This document shows, piece after piece, positions 15,004 to 22,768 of a stretch of DNA of 64,000 bases. The stretch's first letter is position 1; each line of letters starts with the position of its first letter. Origin of the DNA: Methylobacter sp. GTDB lineage: Bacteria > Pseudomonadota > Gammaproteobacteria > Methylococcales > Methylomonadaceae. The stretch covers positions 1 to 64,000 of the forward strand of contig JALNYY010000005.1 in NCBI GenBank assembly GCA_023229605.1. Direction: 5' to 3'. The translations under genes were made by a program, and so were the position numbers. A model generated the notes under the pieces. The model searched no databases, was not told where the DNA came from, and saw only the letters and a program-made list of their open reading frames with translations.

Positions 15004-18000
15004 TCATCGCGAAAGCACCACATCCACCTGCCGGAATTGGCCAAGGCGTAGCGCTTCAGCGGCTTGGCCCTCCAGATGCCGGCCTACCACGGTCTGCATG
15101 CCACCATCCCGCCCATATAACTGATAGCGATAAGGCATTACGGCAGAGTCACCGAAGGTATCTTGGCGCTCGGGGTTGATGTAGACCAACAAAGTGGCCC
15201 CCAATAAAGCACAAGCCGCACTATCCGCCGGCAATGTTTCTTCAAAACCGAACGGATTAACACATTGCTCGTTCGCGGAGAAAAATGACTTCGACAAGAC
15301 CGGCGCGGGCCTGAACAGCAACCTGCCTTCTTCGAACACAAAGGGAGCAGCCCCCAGGAAAAGATGAGTCCAAAGGTGCAAAAACTCTACCGTGGAACCG
15401 GAAAGACGCGCTACGCAGCCCCGTCCGTGTTGCCTCGGATCGACAGCGAAACCGCTGCTGACCAGGAAGCTGGAGTTTTCGACCGGGTTGCGTCCGTATT
15501 CCATCGGATCGCGAAAAGCCACCAGCAGCTGTTCGATTTGGCCGTAAAACTCCTCGATTAATCCGGCCCGAACCATTTCCAGCACGAACTTGTAATGCAT
15601 GTGCAGGAAGATGGAACCGTTCTCCAGCCAGCCGTAGTTGAAAACCCCGATCCGTCCCAAGTCCAGCGCATTTTCACCCAGCGGTTCATTGACGCGGTAC
15701 ATGCCCAGCTTTTTGTCGAACAGTTCGGAGTTACGCACGGCATCATACAAGCGCCGGACTTCCGCAGGTGCCGCGATGCGCAGGGCATGAACGAAGCCCT
15801 CCAGAAACAGCGGCAGCGGTTTTTGCTTGAAGCGGGTTACCGCCGCCTTCCCATCCCCGGTTTCCTGATACTGCTCGGCCTCATAGGAGAAATAGGTGAC
15901 GATGCCTTCCGGCGTCCGGGCTTTGTCGATTGCAGCATCCAGATAGCTCGAAACCGTCGCCAGGAAGTTTTGCACTGCGGCAATGGAGAGCGCGTGTTCG
16001 GCACCGTCAAAACCCATGAACACCTTGTCCCGATAGGCTTCTTTTTGGGCTCCGCTTTCCTGCCAGAATAGTTCTGGCGTCAGGTTGGGGCGATTTAACA
16101 GCGCTGCCAATCCCGCTATAAAGTCCGCCAACTCCGACGGCAGGGAAAAGTCCCCCTCGACATCGGCCAGGGCTTTCAAGGTAAAGTCCGCCAGACGCTT
16201 GAGCTCGATGGTTTCATTGACCGAAGACCCGAAAATGCCGGGCAGGCCGTTCAACGCATCGCACCAGCCTGGGCGGTCGGCCTCCATTTCTATGCCTACT
16301 CCGAACGGGTCCAGGGTGGACAGCTTGTTGGCTACCAGGGTCAGGATTTTTCCGAGCAGCGTGGTGTAAACGATCTCGCCGTGACCGCGTTGCGAGCGGA
16401 CTTGGTGGCGGCGACGTGTACGGGAATTGATCAGGGATTCTTTCTCTGGACTGCCCTGCACCGCGCCGTATTGGCGAACGCCGTTGGGCGTCACCACGTA
16501 TTTTTGGCAGCGCGGGACGACAAAATGGGTGGAATCGAAGAAGGTGTAGGTCTTTTCCTTGAACAAGCCGGGCAACCGATCCGGGAAAATGGCCGCGTAG
16601 CTAATCAACAAGTCCACCAGATATGTCCAGTGGTCCGACCAATAGCCGCGGTCGAATTCGGCATCTTCCACTTCCTGCGCTTGCGCCAGAATTTCCTTGA
16701 TGACCGGCTCCGGGTTTTCCGCTCCTTCAAGCACCTGCCATAGTTCCGCGTATTTAAACTCGCGGGACAACAGTTGTTCGAGGCCTGCAAACCGGGCGAA
16801 ATGATGGGCAAGGGTTAGCGGCGCATCCACGACAAAACGCGAGTTCCGCAACGAACAGGGATTGCAGCCGTCCGCCTGGATCAGATTGAAGAAATAATGG
16901 ATGTTTTTGGCATCCAGCGCGGGATTGAAAAACAAGTCCATCCGGCGATTTTGCAATACATCGCGGAAATCGCCGTTGCCTTCGGAAAACGGCGTATCCT
17001 GCAACAGGAAGTCGTTGTAATCCCTTTCCAGATCGCCGTGCTTGCGGCCGAACAAATACAGTTGCGCGCCGCCCGGCACTTCCCTCGGAAAGCCGCCGCG
17101 CAAACCGTTGTCCAGATAACACTGCCGGGCATGCGCATCGAACAGCGGCTGGGCTGTCGCGGTGAAGATCCGTTGCGTGATGCCGTCGATCAAGCGGCGG
17201 TTCGTCTCCCGTTTGGCCTCGAAGTAATCTTTTTTATCAGCCTCCGCTATGAATTGCTCAAACACTTGCTGCGATTCTGCATGGCCGTAAAAGCCGTAAA
17301 ATACTTGGCTTTGCCCCGGCTGGAGTTCTAGGGTCAACGCCTGGAAAGCCGACGGCGTTTGGTTGCCCGCCACCTGATGATCGAAATTCAGGCCGTCATC
17401 GGCAAAAAACCGTTCCGGCTTGGAGAAATCCCCGGCCAAGCCGAAAATCCTCTCCGCGTCCACGACCACGCGGGTGCGTCCGCCGTTCAAAAATCCGGCG
17501 AAGAAATTGCAGGCTATCACCGGCTCCACTTGCGGGGAGTCGGTAGGCCATACTTTCAGCCGGTAAAAAGGCAGGTTTTCCTCGACGCCCTCGACCCGCA
17601 TGAAGGCTTCCGAAGTCCGGCTCATGAACTTGAGTATCCATTGGTTCATGCCAAAGGGCAGCACTTGCGGCAAACCGTCGACGATCTCTATCTTTCTGGC
17701 CTGCCCGGAAGTATTCGTTATCTCGACCCGCCGCAGCAAGCCGGCCACGGGTGCTTCGGGCAAGGTGAACATATCTGCTCGGATGCTGAAGCCCAACTGC
17801 GGATTGATCTCTTCGACACCGACTTCATGGGGCGTGACGTAAAGGCGTTGCTTGACCTCCGGCCCCGCCCCGCGCTGGAAAGGCTCGTGGGTCAGGATTC
17901 GGTCGCCATCGGCAATCTTCAGGAAAGTCCTGAAACCCCGGGACGGCGTCAGTTGATAAGCCTTGTCGGCAGGAAAAAACTCCAGAAAGGCCCCGTCTTT

Positions 18001-18174
18001 GTTGCGTACCCCGAAACTGGCCACGGCCTGACCCCGGTTGACATAAAATGCCCAGGCCGGACGGCCCAGAGTGCCTGATATGCCGGGCAAAAAACTGGCG
18101 AAAGGGGCAAGGTCGTTGTACTGGTCAATAATGAAGCGGTCATCGCCATCTAGGGTATAGCGGGTCTGGGTCAT
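15004..18174 (-). CDS. Large glycoside phosphorylase-like protein (clan GH-Q; GH94/GH161-like)
   Basis: This 1056-residue protein resembles cellobiose-phosphorylase-type enzymes (COG3459), which cleave beta-glucosidic bonds with phosphate to give sugar 1-phosphate. The N-terminal beta-sandwich begins FIIDQYNDLAPFASFLPGI, with AWAFYVNRGQAVASFGVRNK and FLEFFPADKAYQLTPSRGF typical of the long members. The (alpha/alpha)6 barrel includes GYWSDHWTYLVDLLI, where the acid catalyst Asp is expected, and FLHLWTHLFLGAAPFVFEEG near the C-terminus. I favour a beta-1,3-glucan phosphorylase of the GH161 type, with moderate confidence. No signal peptide is present, so it acts in the cytoplasm. It is transcribed alone. 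Confidence 0.7.
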   Translation of the reverse strand: MTQTRYTLDGDDRFIIDQYNDLAPFASFLPGISGTLGRPAWAFYVNRGQAVASFGVRNKDGAFLEFFPADKAYQLTPSRGFRTFLKIADGDRILTHEPFQRGAGPEVKQRLYVTPHEVGVEEINPQLGFSIRADMFTLPEAPVAGLLRRVEITNTSGQARKIEIVDGLPQVLPFGMNQWILKFMSRTSEAFMRVEGVEENLPFYRLKVWPTDSPQVEPVIACNFFAGFLNGGRTRVVVDAERIFGLAGDFSKPERFFADDGLNFDHQVAGNQTPSAFQALTLELQPGQSQVFYGFYGHAESQQVFEQFIAEADKKDYFEAKRETNRRLIDGITQRIFTATAQPLFDAHARQCYLDNGLRGGFPREVPGGAQLYLFGRKHGDLERDYNDFLLQDTPFSEGNGDFRDVLQNRRMDLFFNPALDAKNIHYFFNLIQADGCNPCSLRNSRFVVDAPLTLAHHFARFAGLEQLLSREFKYAELWQVLEGAENPEPVIKEILAQAQEVEDAEFDRGYWSDHWTYLVDLLISYAAIFPDRLPGLFKEKTYTFFDSTHFVVPRCQKYVVTPNGVRQYGAVQGSPEKESLINSRTRRRHQVRSQRGHGEIVYTTLLGKILTLVANKLSTLDPFGVGIEMEADRPGWCDALNGLPGIFGSSVNETIELKRLADFTLKALADVEGDFSLPSELADFIAGLAALLNRPNLTPELFWQESGAQKEAYRDKVFMGFDGAEHALSIAAVQNFLATVSSYLDAAIDKARTPEGIVTYFSYEAEQYQETGDGKAAVTRFKQKPLPLFLEGFVHALRIAAPAEVRRLYDAVRNSELFDKKLGMYRVNEPLGENALDLGRIGVFNYGWLENGSIFLHMHYKFVLEMVRAGLIEEFYGQIEQLLVAFRDPMEYGRNPVENSSFLVSSGFAVDPRQHGRGCVARLSGSTVEFLHLWTHLFLGAAPFVFEEGRLLFRPAPVLSKSFFSANEQCVNPFGFEETLPADSAACALLGATLLVYINPERQDTFGDSAVMPYRYQLYGRDGGMQTVVGRHLEGQAAEALRLGQFRQVDVVLSR

Positions 18175-18437
18175 GGGCTTGTACGATTAGAGTTGTGGGT
18201 GAGCCGGCGGTTTTGAGCGTAAGGCAAAGCCTATGGCATAGAAAAATTCCCGGCCAGCATCGATCGGTAAATTACCATCAGCCGAATGGCGACATACTAA
18301 ATACAAGTTTGTTGATGTCAACTTCTGATGTGTCGACGCTTTTCCAGGATACAAGGTTAGGCGGGTTGAATTGATTTCAACGGCTATTTAATACTGTCCT
18401 TTATAATGTTGGTTCTTTCTCGGATATTTCTTGAGTC

Positions 18438-20252
18438 ATGGCCAAAAATGCACCTTTACAACGCGCAGCAGACGCGCCTTCTTTACCCACCGGCACCGTC
18501 AAATTTATTTTGTACTGTCTAGCCGGTTTTCGGGGCTGGATTGTTTTGATGTTGATCATGGAGACTGGGCAGGCGGCAGCCAGTATTCTGGTGCCTTATG
18601 CGATTAAAGCCATTATGGATGGCGTGGCGCATGTGTCCGGCACATCGGTGCTGGAAAGTTTACGCGGGCCCCTGCTGCTGTTGGCTGGTTTGAATGTAGC
18701 GGAAATCCTGTTTAGCCGGGCCAGCGGCGCGGTATTGATTATTATGGGGCCACGCTTGCGCCAGCGCACTACGAGAGCGCTGTACGCCTATTTGCAATAT
18801 CATGCGCCGCGTTATTTCGGCAGCCATTTTGCGGGCGCTTTAGCCCATCGTATCAGTGAAACGGCGATGAGCGTCAATCATACGACATGGTCGGCGTTGT
18901 GCGATTTTTGGCCCATTCTGGTGACTTTCGGGGTTTCTGTCGCGCTGTTATTAAATGTGCATCAAGGTTTAGGCTTGTTGGTGGCAGGCTGGGTGTTTGC
19001 GTATGTGAGCCTTTCGTATTGGCTGGCAACGCGCTGCCAGCCTTATGCGCAGAGTTACGCGGCGACGCGCAGCCTGGTGAACGGCAAGATTGTTGATGCG
19101 GTGACCAATATCCTGAATGCCAAGCTGTTTGCACGGTTGCATTTTGAACGGGAGTATCTGGACGGTTTTTTGGAAACGGAAGTCCGGGCCGGACGCCGCA
19201 CTTTCTGGTATATGGAACGGGTGCGCTGGTTCCAGTTTATTGCCGCCGCGGCGCTCAAAATCGGCACGGTGTACTATGCGTTGACTTTGTGGGATGGCGG
19301 CGTAATCGGGGTAGGGGATTTCACGATGAGCGTCGGTCTGGCATTGTTGATCATCAGCGATGCGCGTAACTTGACCCGGCGTTTTTTGGAGTTTTTCGAA
19401 TATGTGGGCAATGTCGCTAATGGCGTGGATACTATCGTTCAAGCGCATGAGATTGTCGATGTGCCCGATGCGCAGCCGCTAAAAATTACCCAAGGCAGGA
19501 TTGAATTTCGTAATGTGCGTTTCGGTTATGAGCCGAATCAAGCTGTGTTCGACGGCTTGAATGTAGTCATTGAACCGGGGCAGCGGGTCGGGCTGGTCGG
19601 ATTTTCCGGTTCCGGCAAATCGACTTTCGTTGGGCTGATGTTGCGTAATTATGAACCGCAAAGCGGCCGGATTCTGATTGATGGCATGGATATTCAGCAA
19701 GTGTTGCTGGATTCGCTGCACGAACAGGTTAGTCTGATCCCGCAGGACCCCAGCTTGTTTCATCGCAGTCTGAAAGAAAACATCGGTTATGGCCGCTTGG
19801 CGGCGGACGATGAAGACATCCAAGAGGCGGCGCGTATGGCGCATGCCGATGAATTTATCCGGGTAATGCCTGAAGGCTATGACTCTTTGGTCGGCGAGCG
19901 GGGGGTGAAATTATCCGGCGGCCAGCGCCAGCGGATAGCGATTGCGCGGGTGATGTTGAAAGACGCGCCGATTTTGATTTTGGATGAAGCGACGTCCAGT
20001 CTGGATTCGGTAACCGAAAAAACCATTCAGGAAAACCTGGATCGCGCTATGGGCCGCAAGACGGTTATCGCCATTGCGCACCGTTTGTCGACGATTGCGC
20101 ATCTGGACCGGATTCTGGTGTTCGACCAAGGCCGTATCGTCGAAGATGGAGGGCATGATCAACTCTTGGCTAGGCAAGGCGTTTATTACCGGTTGTGGAA
20201 TATGCAGGCAGGCGGATTCTTGCCGGAATACGCAACAAAACACGATCACTGA
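18438..20252 (+). CDS. ABC exporter, fused permease and ATPase
   Basis: This 604-residue half-transporter of the MsbA/Atm1 type works as a homodimer. Six membrane spans occupy about 20-325 (for example WIVLMLIMETGQAAASILV and FWPILVTFGVSVALLLNV). The nucleotide-binding domain has Walker A GFSGSGKST near 390, Q-loop LIPQDPSLF, signature LSGGQRQRIA, Walker B ILILDEATSSLD and switch IAHRLST. The substrate cannot be told from sequence; lipid or peptide export are both possible. It stands alone and is followed by a MITE-like repeat. Confidence 0.9.
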   Translation: MAKNAPLQRAADAPSLPTGTVKFILYCLAGFRGWIVLMLIMETGQAAASILVPYAIKAIMDGVAHVSGTSVLESLRGPLLLLAGLNVAEILFSRASGAVLIIMGPRLRQRTTRALYAYLQYHAPRYFGSHFAGALAHRISETAMSVNHTTWSALCDFWPILVTFGVSVALLLNVHQGLGLLVAGWVFAYVSLSYWLATRCQPYAQSYAATRSLVNGKIVDAVTNILNAKLFARLHFEREYLDGFLETEVRAGRRTFWYMERVRWFQFIAAAALKIGTVYYALTLWDGGVIGVGDFTMSVGLALLIISDARNLTRRFLEFFEYVGNVANGVDTIVQAHEIVDVPDAQPLKITQGRIEFRNVRFGYEPNQAVFDGLNVVIEPGQRVGLVGFSGSGKSTFVGLMLRNYEPQSGRILIDGMDIQQVLLDSLHEQVSLIPQDPSLFHRSLKENIGYGRLAADDEDIQEAARMAHADEFIRVMPEGYDSLVGERGVKLSGGQRQRIAIARVMLKDAPILILDEATSSLDSVTEKTIQENLDRAMGRKTVIAIAHRLSTIAHLDRILVFDQGRIVEDGGHDQLLARQGVYYRLWNMQAGGFLPEYATKHDH

Positions 20253-20306
20253 AATCGGCTAACCATGCCGGTTTTAGTGAATTGAATGGATTACAAAATG
20301 ACAGCG

Positions 20307-20389
20307 GTTAACCTAAAAAAATCAGTTGGAACGCGTGAAATCCGTTCGTGCCGAGCCCAGTCGAAGCATGAGCGGATTTTACGCTCCAC
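20307..20389. repeat. MITE-like palindromic element, shorter copy
   Basis: The left end ttaacctaaaaaaatcagtt, then gcgtgaaatccgttcgtgc, equals the reverse complement of the right half of the element at 8371-8509. The right part (gtcgaagcatgagcgg and acgctcc) equals its left inner arm. The outer right end is missing, so this copy is one-sided. It lies 54 bp after the ABC exporter stop. Confidence 0.8.
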
Positions 20390-20460
20390 ATCATGCCGTC
20401 GCTAACAGGTGCATGAAAAATCATGACGAATAATATTTCAACTCAAGAGGATCGCCAATA

Positions 20461-20763
20461 ATGTTCACCTTACCTTCCACATGGAACCTGGTCATATCAA
20501 CTATGGTATTTTTTATCGCAGCCGGGTATCTCCACCGTTATCTTGATAATCAGGGGATACCCAAGGGCATGACACGCGGCTTGACGGTATTTTCGCTTGC
20601 CTCCTTGATGTCATGGGGGGCAGGAGAGATGGTGGACTGGGTTCAAGAAAAGATAGAGGGGCCGCAACCGCCGGTAGCGCAGACTTCTTCGGATGATCTT
20701 TCGCAACTGCTGAAAGCGCTCGGTCAAGCGCAGTCTTCAGCAGAATTAAAAGGATCGAATTAG
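20461..20763 (+). CDS. Small inner-membrane protein, unknown function
   Basis: This 100-residue protein has TM1 at about 8-25 (WNLVISTMVFFIAAGYL) and a second hydrophobic stretch at about 40-58 (LTVFSLASLMSWGAGEMV). A Pro/Ser-rich cytoplasmic or periplasmic tail follows (EGPQPPVAQTSSDDL). The ribosome site agagga lies 8-13 bp before the ATG. Not recognised. It is the last rightward gene before the convergent J-domain gene. Confidence 0.6.
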   Translation: MFTLPSTWNLVISTMVFFIAAGYLHRYLDNQGIPKGMTRGLTVFSLASLMSWGAGEMVDWVQEKIEGPQPPVAQTSSDDLSQLLKALGQAQSSAELKGSN

Positions 20764-20806
20764 AGGATCTGTGTGCGCCTCATCGTGGGTAGTTCATGTG
20801 ATGTAG

Positions 20807-21475
20807 CTATTGCTCCGCCGCTTTACGGTACCAATATGCCGCCTTGGTATCGTCCTGCGTTACCCCTTGGCCGGTTTTGTACTTGATGGCTACATTGTAT
20901 TGGGCATTCGCATCGTCTTGTTCCGCAGCTTTGAGATACCAATCAAACGCTTGGGTATAGTCCTGCGGCACGGATTGGCCCAGTTCGTACATAAGGCCTA
21001 ATTTGAACTGGGCTTTTGCATAGCCTTGTTCCGCCAAGTGCCGATAAAGCGATAAAGCTTCTGCGTACCGGCCTTGGTCGTGCAAATCATAGGCGCGTTG
21101 AAATATAACCTTAGCATCCTCAGTGCCTGATGGCGGCGGTTGCTGCGTGTATTCGCGCTGTGTCTGTTGTTTTTGGTCGTCCGGTTGTTCGGCTGTTTTG
21201 GCGGTTTCGTCAAACTGCGTATTGTCAGTCTGCTGTCCGGCGCCGGCCTCTTGTTCTTGAATCCAGGCATTATGCGCCGCGCGCTTAACCGGATCGATTA
21301 ATACTGCGTAGGAAGCATTCACAAGTTTTATGATTCTTTCTGCTTCCTCATTGCTGCCCTGGAATTTGTCGGGATGAAAAGTTTGGCAAAGGGCTTTATA
21401 AGCCGCTCTGATAACACTGATGGGGGCGTCTCTTGTGACTTTCAGGTTGTCGTAATGGGTACGTATGTTAGCCAT
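20807..21475 (-). CDS. J-domain protein with Sel1-like repeats
   Basis: This 222-residue protein combines an N-terminal J domain (about 4-70, with the diagnostic HPDK in CQTFHPDKFQG) with a Gln/Pro-rich linker and Sel1-type helical repeats from about 130. The repeats have the A..G...A...LG..Y..G..V..D...A..W..KAA spacing, as in AQFKLGLMYELGQSVPQDY. J domains recruit and stimulate DnaK, and Sel1 repeats bind other proteins, so this is probably a substrate-specific co-chaperone. The chain ends directly after a repeat (YRKAAEQ). Confidence 0.88.
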   Translation of the reverse strand: MANIRTHYDNLKVTRDAPISVIRAAYKALCQTFHPDKFQGSNEEAERIIKLVNASYAVLIDPVKRAAHNAWIQEQEAGAGQQTDNTQFDETAKTAEQPDDQKQQTQREYTQQPPPSGTEDAKVIFQRAYDLHDQGRYAEALSLYRHLAEQGYAKAQFKLGLMYELGQSVPQDYTQAFDWYLKAAEQDDANAQYNVAIKYKTGQGVTQDDTKAAYWYRKAAEQ

Positions 21476-21611
21476 AGAACTAATTCTTTATTATTATTTT
21501 ATTGTGAACAAATATCTGACAATTATAACTGTTTTCTGTTGTCGTATTAACCGCAAAAATGCATTGCGGACGGTATCCGGGATTTGGAGGGCGGGTTCGC
21601 TTTAACTGTTA

Positions 21612-22439
21612 TTAATCAACAGTCCATTGCACCAGGCCGCTGTATGACGTGGCGAGAACAATCAAGCCGAAGGCTATGCGGTACCAGGCGAAAACAATGA
21701 AATCATGATGGCTGATATAACGCAATAACGCCTTGATTGCCAACAGCGCGCTGAGGAATGCGGCGATCAGTCCTGCGGCAAAATAGGGGGCGTCGGTCGC
21801 CAGTTCTAATAAGTCGCGGTGTTTATACACATCGTAAATGCTGGCGGCGATCAATGTGGGAATCGCCAAAAAAAACGAGAATTCAGTTGCGGCTTTGCGC
21901 GACAGTCCGAACAGCAAACCGCCGATGATGGTCGAACCGGAGCGCGATGTTCCGGGAATCAGCGCGAAAGCCTGCGCGATGCCGAGTTTTAGCGCATCCA
22001 ATGGATTCAAGTCTTCGACCTCAAGGATGCGGATTTTATGCTCCCGTTTTTCCGCCCAGATAATCACGAAAGCGCCGACGATAAACGCCAGCGCTACCGG
22101 AATCGGCTTGAACAACACGGCTTTGATGTATTTGCCGAACAGCAGGCCCAGGATCGCTAACGGCATGAAGGCTATCATCAGGTTAAGGGTGAATTTTTGC
22201 GCCTGTTTCCGGTTGGGCAGGCCGATAATAACGGCCGCGATTTTGGCGCGATATTCCCAGCACACCGCCAGGATGGCGCCGACCTGAATCACAACTTCAA
22301 ACAGCTTGCCCTTGTCGTCATTAAAACTCAGCAAGTCGCCAACCAGGATTAAGTGTCCGGTACTGGAAATCGGCAGAAATTCGGTCAGGCCCTCGACAAT
22401 GCCGAGAATGATGGTTTTAAGCGTTAATATAAGATCCAT
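21612..22439 (-). CDS. uppP: Undecaprenyl-diphosphatase
   Basis: This integral membrane enzyme removes a phosphate from undecaprenyl diphosphate to recycle the carrier lipid for peptidoglycan and O-antigen synthesis. Both family motifs are present: GIVEGLTEFLPISSTGHLIL near 13-32 (EGxTEFLPxSS) and PGTSRSGSTIIGGLLFGLSR near 160. About eight membrane spans fit the 275 residues, the normal length. Monocistronic. Also known as bacA. Confidence 0.96.
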   Translation of the reverse strand: MDLILTLKTIILGIVEGLTEFLPISSTGHLILVGDLLSFNDDKGKLFEVVIQVGAILAVCWEYRAKIAAVIIGLPNRKQAQKFTLNLMIAFMPLAILGLLFGKYIKAVLFKPIPVALAFIVGAFVIIWAEKREHKIRILEVEDLNPLDALKLGIAQAFALIPGTSRSGSTIIGGLLFGLSRKAATEFSFFLAIPTLIAASIYDVYKHRDLLELATDAPYFAAGLIAAFLSALLAIKALLRYISHHDFIVFAWYRIAFGLIVLATSYSGLVQWTVD

Positions 22440-22768
22440 GTATTATCAATAATGTGGTGATTCGTTGGATAAATAATCCGAAAGCTCCGGTTTCGGAGTT
22501 GCTTTATTCATAATAAACCGCGATGTCGTAAAAAAACAAACATCCGGCGAACAAAACCCGAATCCGTCATCCCGCTTTCGGCGTCGAAATGACTAAAACG
22601 GGTGCATTGCTCCCCCTGCATTGTTTATACTATGTTCAATAACCAGAGCGTTTCTGGCCTTATTTTGATTATTTCATTAAAATGCCGGGTTACGCTACGC
22701 TTGTGCCCTATGGGTAAACCAACCTAGAATTTTTAATCCATGCATACCCGCCGTAACAGGATCAATCA
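22440..22768. other. Divergent control region of uppP and the pyruvate dehydrogenase operon
   Basis: This 329-bp non-coding stretch holds the promoters of both directions. I see no PdhR-type palindrome that I would defend, and no repeat or RNA gene. Confidence 0.4.

Noticed and set aside
14810..15124. Rightward open frame of 104 codons overlapping the end of the phosphorylase gene
   Set aside because: AT-rich, Lys/Thr-biased, antisense to a conserved gene over a third of its length, and without a ribosome site.
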